Shown here: one piece after another, positions 49,493 to 61,382 of the stretch
Layout: the number at the start of each line of letters is the position of its first letter
Position numbering within the stretch: the first letter of the stretch is position 1
Source of the DNA: Lichenostomus cassidix
Lineage: Eukaryota > Chordata > Aves > Passeriformes > Meliphagidae
Assembly (NCBI GenBank): GCA_008360975.2
Contig: CM039182.1
Location: 60,802,516-60,866,515 of the forward strand
Reading direction: 5' to 3'
DNA: 64,000 nucleotides
Notes under the pieces: generated by a model
Database searches by the model: none
Told to the model about the DNA's origin: nothing
Seen by the model: only the letters and a program-made list of their open reading frames with translations
Position numbers and translations under genes: made by a program

Positions 49493-50030
49493 ACAGAATC
49501 ACAGAATCACCACGGTTGGAAGAGGCCTCTGAGGACATCTATTCCAACCATCAATCCAGCACCATCATAGTCAGCCCTAAACCCTATCCCCAGTTGCCAC
49601 ATCTGGATTCTTCTTGAACATATTCAGAGATGGTGACTCCACCACCTCCCCGGGCAACTTAGTTGAGTGCCTACCACTCTTTCAGTGAAATACTTTTCTA
49701 GCAACTAATCTGAACCTCCCCTGGCACAACTGAAGGACATTTCCTCTTGTCCTTTCACTTGAGACATAGCAGCAGAGACCAACCCCCACCTGGCTACAAC
49801 CTCCTTCCAGGTAATTGTAGAGAGTTATAAGGTCTCCTCTGAGCCTCCTTTTCTCCAGGCAAAACAACTCCAGTTCTCTCAGCTGCTCATAATGGGACTT
49901 GTTTTCTAGTTCACTCACCAGCTCTGTTGCCCTTCTTTGGACATACTCCACTCCAGCACCTCAATGTCTTTCTTGAAGTGAGAGACTCAGAACTGAGCAC
50001 AGTAGTCAAGGTGTAGCCTCACTTGTTAGC
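49493..50030 (-). mobile_element. CR1 LINE, 5'-truncated, minus strand
   Basis: The 3' terminus is at the left: ACAGAATCACAGAATCAC (49493-49510), then GGTTGGAAGAGGCCTCTGAG, followed by the CR1 3' UTR and ORF2 C-terminal region in reverse order ('GGTGACTCCACCACCTCCC', 'CCTCTTGTCCTTTCACTTG', 'AAGGTCTCCTCTGAGCCTCC'). The left end is complete; the right end (element 5' side) fades near 50030, the usual CR1 5' truncation. It is the second longest CR1 piece here, about 540 bp, and a moderately diverged copy. Confidence 0.95.
49682..49951 (-). pseudogene. CR1 ORF2 (reverse transcriptase) C-terminal fragment
   Basis: Ninety codons without a stop on the minus strand, following the CR1 ORF2 tail: '[12 protein letters not shown]', '[18 protein letters not shown]', 'LYNYLEGG', 'VGVGL', 'SERTRGN', 'GRFRL'. 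This part lies C-terminal to the RT catalytic core, so no catalytic residues are present. The frame is lost near 49695, where a one-base shift relative to the family produces a stop; the remaining C-terminus continues in another frame toward 49560. It is non-functional through truncation and frameshift. Confidence 0.92.
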
Positions 50031-52461
50031 CTACAAAGCAACATTTTCAGAACTGTAGGTGCCATCAGAAGATCTGGTTTCTGTGCTCAGCCTTAGCAGA
50101 GAAAACATTAGATGTTGTTGGATTGTTGTTACTTACATGACTTTGCAAACAGACAAGAATCATGTTATGAATTTGTAAAAGTCAAATACCCAATTAACCT
50201 TGGAACACCTAGAAACCTGCATAAATTCAGTTTCTCAGTCATGGGAGACTTGCATATTTTGTACAAGAAGCAGCTTTGATTCAAGGCAGATCCTGCCAAA
50301 CTGCCTGCTTTAAGGAGTTGGTTGAACTGATCCACCTAAGCTGTAAATTATCCGATCCCATTCATAAATTGTGAAAATCAAGAGAGATCCAAGCTGGGAT
50401 GATTCCTGCAGTTTTACTGTAGACCAAGTGTCTGTGCTTCTATGCTCTGAGCTGCTGGCTGAAATATCTTTTTCCCTTTACAATAAACCTGGACTTCTGA
50501 CTGTGGGTTTGCATGGCACTCAAATTAGATGTCTGGAGGAAACAGTATGAGTAGTAGTCGGAATGTGTGACTCCACGTATGACTGTAGAGCATAGCATTT
50601 TGCCTATACTGGGCAGTGGCTCCTCATCTCTCCCATTTCTTTGAAATTCTATCCACCTTGCATAGACATTAACTGTGTAGCACTTTTGAAGGGGGATCCT
50701 TTCTGCTTCAGAACATGTTTGGTTTTAATGAAAGTGTAAATAGGTCAGCTCATCATGGCTGGAGTGTATGACAAGCATGGTGTGGGAAACTGTTTATTTA
50801 GAGCATGCGGATTTGTAAGCAGAGTCTACTTTCACCCTGAGAGGTTTTATGTGGCATTCTCGTATGAAAACTGTCCAATATTGGTTTCATTTGGAGGTGT
50901 GACTGTCTATATGCCAACCCATATTCATTTTGTCATAGTTAGGAATATGGGCATCACATTTGAGTGCTAGCCCAACATCTAAAAGACTTCAAGTTGGTTT
51001 CGTGCTCTAGGAAATCTCTGGCAGTTTAATTACTGCCTCTGCACTCTGTTGATCAGAAGGCAACTGCATGAAATAAGTTTAGGGCTGTGATTCTGAAGGT
51101 CATTCAGGTTGTTTAACTTCTCAGCACAAAATGGTGAAGAGAGGGCAGGAAGGCATCTGAATGTGGCATTCCTGCATCTGAGATGAATAGCTAGGACAGA
51201 TAACCTACTTATGCCAGGAAGTCACAGTAAAATAGGTATCAGTGGTATTATAAGCTTCAGTGCTGTGCAAGGAATAAGCCTAGGCTAATACTGCAGCCAT
51301 AGAAATAGACTTTTACAGAAATTAGTAACAATTAGCTGCAGTACCTCTTAGGTGGAGACAGGCCTCTTGGACCAGCCATCCTGTCTTTCACTATGGCCTG
51401 GTGATGAAAGAACATGAATTACAAGCTTGGCCTGAGCAGGAGAGTCCATGCTATCAGCACAGTGAATGAGCTTCCCTTTGAGAGCTATATGAGTCAGTGA
51501 GGTGGGTTCCCATTTTGAGAGTTGTAGTGTTCCCCATTAACTCCAGGAAGCCTTTATCTCAACAATCAGAGAAGGCCACAATAATCAAAGTAGAGGTAAT
51601 GCATGGGGAAACTCATAATACTTGGAACACAACTTGTTTAAAAGCAGTTTGAATAGTCTGGTGCTGAGCTAACCCTTCACCTCCGTGCACTTTGAAGATT
51701 GCTAAGCCACACACTGCACACAAGAAACCGCACTGGTGGGTGAGGTGGTGCAGTCAGGAATTGCTGTGAGCTGGAGCTGAGCTCTGCCCTAGTGGTGCTG
51801 GAAGGACTTGCCTGCAAAAACATAGGAATTCAGCTGAGGTGAGAGCCCAAGAGGTGATACAAAGCATACCCAATTGCTGTGTACAATAAGATGTTTTATT
51901 AATCCTGAACAATCAAGGATTTGTCTAGGATAGAGACCAACTGCTCATGTGTCTTCCTCTTGGCATTTTATCTATTAATAAACTATATACTTACAGTGTG
52001 GCATAAAGCACTCCTGTAATGAAAAGAGAGCAGCATGAGAGATTGCTGCTGAGCTGTGATAGCATCTCTTTTAAGATGCTCCAATTTGAAAATGTTAAAA
52101 ATGCAAGCTTTCCAGTGTGTGTACACATATGACAAGCTGTTTTATAGCTGAGATTCCCACTGAATGTGTTTTTTGAGATGGGCAGGTACTCACCAAAGAT
52201 GTAGCCTTGTGTTAGCTTCTCACGATGCCTCCTGAAGCAGTTAGTGAACTTGAAATTTTAGATTCACTAGCTAATCATGTAGTACATGGCTCTGGTGATC
52301 TGTGTGAGGAGCAGTACAGGTATAAGAAACTGAACAAACATGTCTCTGCACCACTAAAATCCAGTGACTGGGAGAAAAACCACAAGTAAATGCTGAATCC
52401 ATGCTGACACAAAAAAAGAGAGGAAACAGAAAGCTCTCCAAAACTGGCAGTACTTTCACAC
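50031..52461. other. Unique non-coding stretch
   Basis: No ORF longer than 71 codons, and no repeat recognised. Confidence 0.6.
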
Positions 52462-52526
52462 TTATTGCACAAGGTATATATAGAAGTATAAATGTGTGTC
52501 TAAGCCTGTATATACCTTGGCAACAA
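52462..52526 (+). other. Pre-miRNA-sized hairpin
   Basis: In plus-strand RNA, 52470-52483 pairs with 52506-52519 over 14 consecutive positions: 13 Watson-Crick pairs and one G-U. After a one-base bulge at 52469, four more pairs follow (52465-52468 with 52520-52523), then a mismatch and two pairs. The terminal loop is 22 bases. The total of about 20 pairs in 65 nt is of miRNA-precursor size. The minus strand has an A-C mismatch where the plus strand has G-U. It matches no miRNA I can name, and AT-rich hairpins are common by chance. Confidence 0.3.
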
Positions 52527-52832
52527 AATTTTTGTATAGGAAAGGTCTTACTTGGAAACTATAAATTCTTTTTCTTCTGGGGAGTATACCTGGAAAAGAG
52601 GAGAAATGCAAGTTTTAAAAATTGACAGAAATTGAGCATTCATCTAAGATTCTAAGGATGATTGTCCTCTACAGTTATTTATTTTAAAAGTCTGCATCGA
52701 GGTTCTGTGGACTAAGAATGCTTTCCTCCTCTTTTTAGGACTATTTTATACTCAGATAAATACAAAGCCAGTCTGCAGCTTAATGCAAAGGTGATATAAG
52801 AAAAAATATTAATGAAAAAACAATCAGACCAA

Positions 52833-52846
52833 TTTTTTTTTTTTTT
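52833..52846. repeat. T-run
   Basis: Fourteen consecutive T. Confidence 0.9.
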
Positions 52847-55800
52847 GTGAATATACACAACTCTTTGGGTTGCCATTTTATATTTTTACTGCACAGTTAA
52901 ATCCAGCAAATGCTGCATTCACAGTCAGGATTACTTTCCAGTGGGACTGAATGCAGTGGCCCCTGGAATTGCATAGCACCAGGTCATCTGGGATCTATGT
53001 TCCTTGTCTCTAACTCTGCAAGATAGACCTCCCTCTTAGTGATCTGTGTTTCAGCCGTATTCAACATATTTTTCTTTCCAGTTTCAATATTTTAATGAAC
53101 TTTTGACTCACAGCAGTAATCTTCATTTTAACAAAAAAATTAGGAAGTCCAAAAGTAGCAGAGAAATCTAATCCTGGATTATCCCATCCATTCCTCAGCT
53201 GTGCTCTCAGGAGCTCACTGGGTGCTCTTTGCTAATTGAACAAATCTGAGACATAAGAGCTCCCACTCACCCTCCTGCTGCTTTTTCTTTCTAAGCATCC
53301 CTAATATAAACAATAAGACTGAACCTAAGTAACAACATTGGGTAAGTGCTGGGAGAGAACATCTCAGTAAACAGGCATAGGAAAAAGAAAATGCCTTTTT
53401 CTGAAGAATTATCTGCTTTGGGATATGATCCTTCTGCCTCTTAGATCAGCATGAACTGAGAGAAGCGGCTCTTAGCATCTTAATGTTTTATGCTATTGCA
53501 CAGTACTTCATGGTCATAAAAAAATTGCACACATCTATATGTTTGTGTCTATATTGGATGAAAGGAGAGTGGCTGAGGGTATCTGGGAATTGTTGCTTCC
53601 TTTCAATGTGTTATTAGGATGTATCAGAAATACTGCTTTCCAAAGTTCAAGTTAGCTTTGAGTCCTTGGGGATCCCACATGAGTTTTATAACGGGAAGGA
53701 AGGTTTGTTTTCTGTAGAGAAAGGAAAAAAGAGAATTTAAATAAAACCTAGGTGAAGCTTGGAGTGACCTGATAAACACAACTGAGGTATCAAGGGCTAC
53801 TGCCCAGACTGTGCCTACTCCTGCTGTGGAACTCTACTCCAGGGAAGTGCCACAGGTTAAGATAGCTGCTGTGGTGGAGACTGTGAGAGTCATGATTCAC
53901 ACTCAGGGAATGTGAAGCAAGCTGGTTATTTTTTGAGTTTCACAATGGCAAAGAATGGGAACCAATATACTGGCCAAGAAAACAGGCAACAATGGGTAAG
54001 AGTATAAACATGTAATGCAGACATATAGGGGGCAGGCAGCCAACTAAGAGGAAGGAAGAAGCTAAAATAAGCCAAAGAATGAACAGACAGGAAATATTTA
54101 ACAGTGAAAGAGATAACGTGTGACTTGGAGGGAAATAAGAGGAAAGAGTTACAAGGTTAAATCTATAAAATAATACATCGGTTATTTAGGGGAATGTTTG
54201 TCTTGCTGCAAAAAGAAAGGACAGAACAAAGTCTAGGGGAAGTGTGGCAGAAGTACCAGCAAACAGCTGGCATCAGTGGCACCTTGCCCCAGCAAGGACT
54301 ACCCAACCCCTCTAGAAATCTGGCTTTTGTTGGGTGATTGCCCCACTGCTTTATGCCTTCTCTCACCTGGCTTGCAAAATGCATGCAGTTCTTCTGGAGT
54401 CTTTTGAGCATTCTTTGCTGCCTTGGGTCTAAATCTCCTCTGGACTGTATTTTTTATAGGCAATACCCTGTGATCTGTATTCTGATCTGGGGTTCTGGCA
54501 GGCAGGACTGCTGGAGCTGATAGATTTGTGTTCTGTTGATGTTCAAATAGAGGAGTACACAAACAACCATCCCAGCCTTAAAGAAGTTGAAAGGAGGTGA
54601 AAAAGCAGATGGGACTACCTGAGGAAAAATACTGACTGTTTCAAATAGATTAGGCTATTTGAACTTTATTGGCAGAGTACATCCAAAACCAGTTTGGTTT
54701 CTCTTCTGGGGCTGGGAAAAGGTAATGGCAACTCCTCGTCTCTAAGCCCCTGGCATGCCTCCAGTCCTGTGCCTTCTTCCTGTGTGGATGCTATGGGCTG
54801 CTGGAACAGTCCTACAGGTTGGATTAAGGCAAATCAGAGAGAAAAAGAATAACCTGTTTTTACTGGTTAGTAAATAAGGTAATGAATTTTTATAGTGGAA
54901 TAGAACCACAATTCTAGGAAGACTTGCATGTTATAAAACCCTGGTTTTTTAGATGTCTTAATAGAAGAAACATCTGAGTCTACACAGAACTCTATTATTT
55001 TAGCATAAGGCTATTCCTGCAAATATGGGAGGGTGCCTCTATGTGATTGGCCTCCCCTCTCTTCCTGCATTCCTTCACGTTGACTTGAGCTCCAGATTTG
55101 AATAAACTTGAACTCATAAAATCTTTAAATGGTTAGGATCTGCATGTTGAATTTGTAGCATCCTGAAATTAAGCCAGTTTTACATTGTTCTATTTTGTGT
55201 GGATGTGGCTTTTTTGGACTACTCTGAAATAACATTTCAAGGAGATACCAGAAAATCATCAGCCTGAGAAAATTACTCATCTGTCAAAGAGGAACATACA
55301 TTATGACACTGAGAAATAGGGAATAAAGATGCTTTGGGATAGCTTCCTTATTCAAAATTAGAAATAAGGAAGTAGAAAGGGAAAAACTAATGACTTTGCT
55401 TTGCTCAGCACAATACTGTGATTTGAGTGTGGTGCCTGACTTTGCTCTCAGTTACCCTGAGAAATTCAGACTAATCACAGTGTAAAAGTGGTAGGATCAG
55501 AATAAAGCCTGCATAGTTCTCATACACATTCACATCTCACAAAGCCTTTTGGTGAGACAGGCACTGTGTTCTGCATTAGACAAAATGCAAAGGCAGGAAC
55601 TGATTTTTGGAACTTACTATTTAAATGCAAGAAGCTCTTTCTAGATGCTAGATATTCTGTTTTAGATTAAAAAGAAAACTTTAGAATAGAGTAGATTAGA
55701 TTAGAAAATAATAGATTGATCAAAAAGGATATGTTTTCTGACTGCCTAGGGGCAAGAGAAACCACTCTCCTGGCTGCACAGGGTGCAGGCAGTCTGACTA

Positions 55801-58800
55801 CTGCCTGGAACTGCTTCTAGTTAGTTTGGGCATAAGAGCAGTGAAGACTACCCAACAACCCAGCAATCAAAAAACCAAGGTGTGTGGGGCTTTGTGGTCC
55901 TGAGGGAGGTGCTGTGTTGTAGGAAGGTGCTGATGCCTTTCCCAGCATGCCTTAACTGCTGCTGTCCTGCAGAGCTGCCAGACAAAAGCTATCACAGATG
56001 GGTCTATCCAGGTTGCAGTCACACCTCCTTTTTGTGGTGAGGGCAAGTACTTGGATACCCTCTGTAAATGGTGGCAGTCTTCCAGCTAACAATGGTGTCT
56101 GGGCTCTCTGCAGTATTACCTGCTGAGGTGTTTCTTACAACATGTCACTTCTTTCTTTACCCTTGCTCTTGGCTCTTTCCCTTTAGACAGAGCTTGGCAA
56201 GCAGCCCTATGGCAATTTTCTGCACTGAATATATGCCAGAGGAAACCCGCTTGGATAAGAACTGGGACATTTTGATCAAAAGCAAGGTTGTGAGTCCCAG
56301 TGGATACTCCTTTTTATGTGCTTGTTAGCATCATTGTTTTTCCGATTTTTGCTGTATGAAATAGTGTTCTGTCCTTGACTAATGCAGTGCTCTATTATTC
56401 ATTAGCTTTTCATAAAAGTCCCTCCTTTAGTATGGAGAATATCTGAATTCCCTTCATTTAACTTTCTTTGTTCATTGGAAAACAATGTAGCAAAAACTGT
56501 ATGGCAAAGGCTCAAATGTGTTTGAAGTAATGCTCTCGTACTTGCTTTGGTTTCTAATAGTTAATTGTTAAAAAATGGGGCTTGATATCAAATGTGTTTT
56601 AATGACAAAGTGCTTTAAAAGAAACAATTCACAAGTTCCAGGCTATCTTGGTCAACCCTTGCTTACCTGGACAGTACCTCATGCAGTGGGGTGCCAGAGA
56701 TGCTCCTCTGAAATAAAAAGTGCAAAATGTAGTTAGTCACAGCATAATAAATAGGGTGCTAATCACTATTTTGGTGAGTTACATATTGGTATCAAAGATC
56801 AAAAGTACTAATTTTTTTCATTAAATGAATAGAGGAGTTTCTGTTTTCATTTTCTTGTTTCAGATTATAACTCTTCTCATAATCTCTGAGCCCACAATGT
56901 GCTCATTTTAACTTCCATTTTCTTGTTTTTATTTAAAAGATTCAGCCAAACAGACCTTTGGCAACATCATGCATTTTTATGGACAGCGATATTTGCTTTA
57001 GAAATAGTGTCACTGTTGTACCTTGTGAGGTGATGATAAACATCCTGAAATTGTACACAGAAAAAGGTCAAAGATCAAATAGATTTCCTCACCATGGAAT
57101 TTTCCTGTAACACACAATGATCCTGTTGTTTGTATTGTAACACAGGCATCAGAGGCTGCAGAAATTATGATGTGGACTGGATTGACAGACTTTGAAAGAC
57201 ACGTGCAAGGTGCTGGATCTTTCAAAGACAAGAAGTTTGTTTCCTTGTCACTGTGGCCACTGGGTTTAGTCCTTTTCCTGATGATGGGGTGAAAAGTGTG
57301 AAATGAATACCTGCTAGTGGCTTATATCAGACAGGACAACGCAGCTGGGTGTCATGCAGGCTAAATGAGGCTCTCCTCTGCCTCACAGGGCAAGACCCAC
57401 TTTCAGACAACAGCAACTTGACCTCAAATGGTGTTATGAAGATGTCAGTGACTACAGCCATTAAACATACCAACTGCAAGTGCTGCTCTGTGTCTGTGTG
57501 CATTCACTTCAGCACTCACTTCCCTTTTGCTGACTCAATTGCCTACAGCTCGCTGTTGCTCAGACAGGGGAACACGTAAAGTGAGACCAGCTGAATATGC
57601 AGACAGCGTTGAGGCATTCCAGGGGAGCAGTTAATGTTAGTGTCTTCATAAGATTTCCAGGTTCCAGTCAGCCTGGAGTTTGCATTTATTTTTGGGATGG
57701 AGTTAGCATTTGGTTGGTTGAGCAATTTCATTGTCGAATCCAATGTTAATCCAAAGAAACATTAATATTACTTACTTATTCCTACCACTCTGCTGACTGT
57801 TATGTAGGCCACAAAATCTGAGGTAGGAGCTCCCTTTGCAGCTCAGGAAAACTAATTTTTCAAACAAGACAAAAATGTTGTTTCTCCTATTAAAAAAATG
57901 ACACCAAGATGTTTCTGTTTGGGTTTGCTTGGTCATAGTGCTGACTTCTGCTGTTCTCTATCTAATAATTGTTCATCTGGCATTCTCATTATATCAAGGC
58001 ACCATCCTAGAGCAACAGTTATCTCCTCTGGAGCTGAAAATCAAAATTATTATATGATGCAACAAGAAGATGTGATAAATGAGAAAAGGGAATGTAAGAG
58101 AAATTATGAGGCTACCAGTGACAGGAAACAGAGCTATATAGACCGCATGTAAAATTTGTAACTTTGCAGCATGTGTTAGGCTTTATTTCTCTAAGATATA
58201 AAGAGAGGAAAAAGATTGATGATGTCAATAGTTCCTGCTGGCCACCTGCCTGCCGTTTATGCTGAAAAGATGAAAGTGCATTCCTTTCATACATCAGGGT
58301 ACGTTTTATGCATTCTGTAACTAAGCACACCATGGTATTTTGCCCAATTGCATTTTCTGTTTAGTTATAAGAAAATAAATCTGAGAAAATGGTGAAGATC
58401 TTGAGAACTATGAGCCCACTAATTCTGTAGTTTAGAAAGTCTAGCATGTTACTTTGTCTTTCCCTTATAAATATTTTCCAGAGGAGCACTACCTCTTGAC
58501 GGGACCATTTTGTGACCATTAATAGGCAACAGAGGAAACAGCAATGAGTTCTGTGCTCAGAAAAAAAACCTGCCAGAACCAATAGTACAGCAACACACAA
58601 CAGCCCTGCTCAGACTTTAAAACAAACATCAAGCTAAATAATCCTTTTCTCATGGGTGGGATAGCGGTGTGGTTTGACAGCTACGTGACAGAAAATGACA
58701 GTCATATACACAAGTACAAATAATTGTGTGTGTGTGAGGAGGTTGAAACACAGAGAGAGATAAGACTGCTATTTTCTCAGTGAAATCTAACCGTACATCA

Positions 58801-58842
58801 GAATATAATTTTGCTTACATTTACCATTTGCAGTCTTTCTTT

Positions 58843-58865
58843 AAAAAAAAAAAAAAAAGAAAAAA
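58843..58865. repeat. A-run
   Basis: Sixteen A, one G, then six A. No element body is recognised to its left. Confidence 0.9.
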
Positions 58866-59313
58866 GTAGGTCCTTGTTTTAAGAAGAGCAGGGAGTGGGA
58901 GGGAGGGATGTGGCAGGACTTCCTGAGGAAGGCCAGCCTCCCTGCACCCCAAGCAAGCAGCTCCTTGCAGCCAACAGCTAACGTGAACTCCTAGAGTACA
59001 TCACAGGGACTGCCAACTGCACCAACAGGGGATATTAACCCATGTTTTTGTAGACTGAGGAGCACAAGTCTCTGTTCCCCCAAGGGAGAATGCCCCTGAA
59101 GCAAAGGACCACAGCATGCACTCATCGTTTTCATTCAACCAAAATGGAGGAACCATAACACAACCTGACCAGAAAAAATTGCCTTGGGGCATTGCTATGA
59201 GAAAAGCTAAAAGGAAAGATTTCTAATGTGAGAAATCTGATCCAGTCTTAGCCTGGTTTGAGTTAAGGTGGTAAGTTTTGCTTCAGACTCTTCTAAGTTT
59301 CCATTGAGATGGA

Positions 59314-59497
59314 TTAGGGTTTGGGTTTAGGGTTAGGGCATTTAAAGTTATGGCTAACTGTTAGGGTTAAGGTCATTGGTGTTAGGGTTATGTTGGTTAG
59401 AGTAAGGCTTTGGGTTGTAATTTTTACATTAGGACTAAGTTTATGGTTAATGTTAAAGTTACAGTTTTTTCATGATTGTTGAGATGAAGGTTAGGTT
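59314..59497 (+). repeat. Degenerate interstitial telomere-like (TTAGGG) array
   Basis: Exact TTAGGG units at 59314-59319, 59327-59332, 59333-59338, 59361-59366 and 59382-59387, with many one- or two-base variants (TTGGGTT, TTAAGG, TTATGG, TTAGGT) through about 59497. TTAGGG is the vertebrate telomere repeat. The density falls from left to right, so this looks like a decayed interstitial array or a minisatellite derived from one. All units read in the same direction (G-rich strand is plus). Confidence 0.78.
59317..59338 (+). other. G-quadruplex motif
   Basis: Four GGG tracts separated by loops of 3, 4 and 3 bases, within the telomere-like array. This is the canonical telomeric G-quadruplex pattern. 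Confidence 0.8.
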
Positions 59498-60768
59498 TAG
59501 AAACTTCTAGATTTGCTTTCACTTTGGGCTGCTAATTTCTGACTACTCTTCACTATCTCATATATTTTGCACTACTTGAATTCTTCAAATGTTTGTTTAT
59601 CTGTTCTTCCAGACCTTTGTGACCCTCTTGTCATGCCCATTATTGTCCCCTCTATTTTCAAGGTGAACCAAACAGCCCAGGCTGCATGAGTGCTGTGTAG
59701 TTCTTGTACGTTTGTAAGAGCTTCCTGCTCCACATACAAAGCATGGTTTGCCTGATGCTCCCCTTCAGGGGGAAACTTTTTCAGGCTCTGGGAAAATTTT
59801 CCAGATTTCAGCTGCTGTGGTGGCCTAATCATTTGATTGAAGAAGAAATTTGTGAACCTCCAGATGAAAGGTGCGACTATTTATCACCAATGCAGGACCT
59901 GGATTCAATGCAATGCTTTTCCTTACACGCCTCCTGTCACTCTCTAGTTCATCACAAGCTGTTAATTTCTCTTGCACTTGTATGAATTGTCCATGCACCA
60001 CAGAAATCTTTTCCTTCACCTTTTTTTTTAAATATTTCTTAAGAATAAAACCTCTGTGGTAGAAACAACGTATTGTGCATAAAACAAAGTAAATGGTTCA
60101 GAAGATGAAATATTTGCCCCTGGGATCTTCTCCACACACACTGCAGAACACATCCTCCTCAGGAAGGTTTCTCCTGGCACGCCACCTGAGGGGCTCTCCA
60201 TTTCCTGATCAAACACCACATGGAAAATTAAAGTTCACAGAAAATATATATAAAATCCAACACCTCTCTATAACAAGCTATATGGAGAGGCCAGATATTA
60301 AGTCGTTAATTCTTGCCACTGCTTAATACAGTGTATAATTACCACTACATAATACTGTACGGCACACAATATTGTTAATGTGCTGATTAAATTGCAATTA
60401 ATTTCACTTTTTTTTCCTACAAATTCCTTCCTATTTCCTTCTGACAAGAGCTCTCTTTTCTCTGTCTCACACTTGCTTTCTTCTCAGTAATGAATGTGTT
60501 GCACAATCCTGTCCATTGGAAGGTGTGTACAAGACTTCCTTAAGCTTACCAGAACATGTATCTGGGACAACTTAACTTGGAAACACCAGTATTTTCAGTG
60601 TCAGACCACTGCCCATAGCAGCTTTCCTACCTTCAGCCTAAGCACAGCCCCAGATCTTGCTCTGTGGGAATAGAGGAATGGGCAATGTGGAACAAAATGT
60701 ATAAAAAAATAAAAGTTTTTGCTTCAGATAATTTTTGTTTTAAAAATCTATTCACCTTTACAAGCTTG
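59498..60768. other. Unique non-coding stretch
   Basis: No gene recognised. About 60300-60420 is AT-rich with several TTAAT/ATTAA cores. The short ORFs overlap on opposite strands. Confidence 0.6.
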
Positions 60769-61277
60769 TGCATCACCACATCTGGGGTCCTAAGCACAAG
60801 AACAATGTGGACCTGGTAGAGCAGGTCCAGAGGAGGGACACAAAGATTGATCAGAGGGAAGGAGCACCTCTCCTACAAGGACAAGCTAAGAGAGTTGAAA
60901 TTGTTCAGCCCAGCAAAGAGAAGGTTCCGGAGAGACTTTACAGCACCTTTCAGTACTTAAAGGGGGCCTCCGAAAAGGTGGGGGAGAGACATTTTACAAG
61001 GGCAGATAGTGAAAGAACAAGGGGGGAATGGTTTTAAACTAAAAGATGAGTGATTTAGATGAAATCTTTGGAAGAAGTTCTTTTCTCAGAGGGTGGTGAG
61101 ACACCGGAACAGGTTGCCCAGAATGGTGCATCATCCCTGGAAGTGTTCCAGGCCAGGTTGGACAGGGCTCTGACCAGCTTGGTTTAGTGGAAGGTGCCCC
61201 TGCCCATGGCAGGAGAATAGAAACAAGATGATCTTTAAGGTCCCTTCCAACCCAAGACATTCTATGGTTCTATGATC
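60769..61277 (+). mobile_element. CR1 LINE, 5'-truncated 3' half
   Basis: It follows avian CR1 from the ORF2 C-terminal part ('CATCTGGGGTCCTAAGCAC', 'GTCCAGAGGAGGGACACAAAG') through 'CACCGGAACAGGTTGCCCAG', 'TCCCTGGAAGTGTTCCAGG', 'AGGTTGGACAGGGCTCTGA', 'TTTAAGGTCCCTTCCAACCC', ending with the octamer repeats ATTCTATGGTTCTATGATCT at about 61277. No poly(A) tail is present, as expected for CR1. Confidence 0.95.
60771..61190 (+). pseudogene. CR1 ORF2 C-terminal fragment, frameshifted
   Basis: A frame open from 60768 to 61037 shows 'WGPKHKNNVDLVEQVQRR', 'FQYLKG' and 'ERHFTRADSERTRG', the CR1 ORF2 tail. The middle part (about 60855-60930) departs from the family in this frame, and the frame ends just after 'TRG'. 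Beyond that point the CR1 sequence continues in other frames to the usual ORF2 end near 61190. It has multiple frameshifts and no catalytic core, and it is non-functional. Confidence 0.85.
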
Positions 61278-61360
61278 TGTATGTATACAAATGAATGCTT
61301 GCACATGTGTATGCATATAGAGAGAGAGCTGCATACTTCTGCATCACAGAAACTACTACT

Positions 61361-61382
61361 GAATCACAGAATATTCTGAGTT
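61361..61382 (-). mobile_element. Minimal CR1 3' terminus
   Basis: GAATCACAGAATATTCTGAG followed by TT is the reverse complement of the last 22 bases of common avian CR1s. The next bases (ACACCTAC) no longer match. Either it is an extremely 5'-truncated insertion or the rest has been deleted. The motif is short, so chance is possible, but its identity to the CR1 end as I recall it is complete. Confidence 0.5.

Larger units (their letters stand above)
52527..59313. other. Unique non-coding stretch
   Basis: No supportable gene in almost 7 kb; the longest ORF is 87 codons. It contains a T-run (52833-52846), a TTAGA-type short repeat near 55682-55704 and an A-run (58843-58865). Confidence 0.6.
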
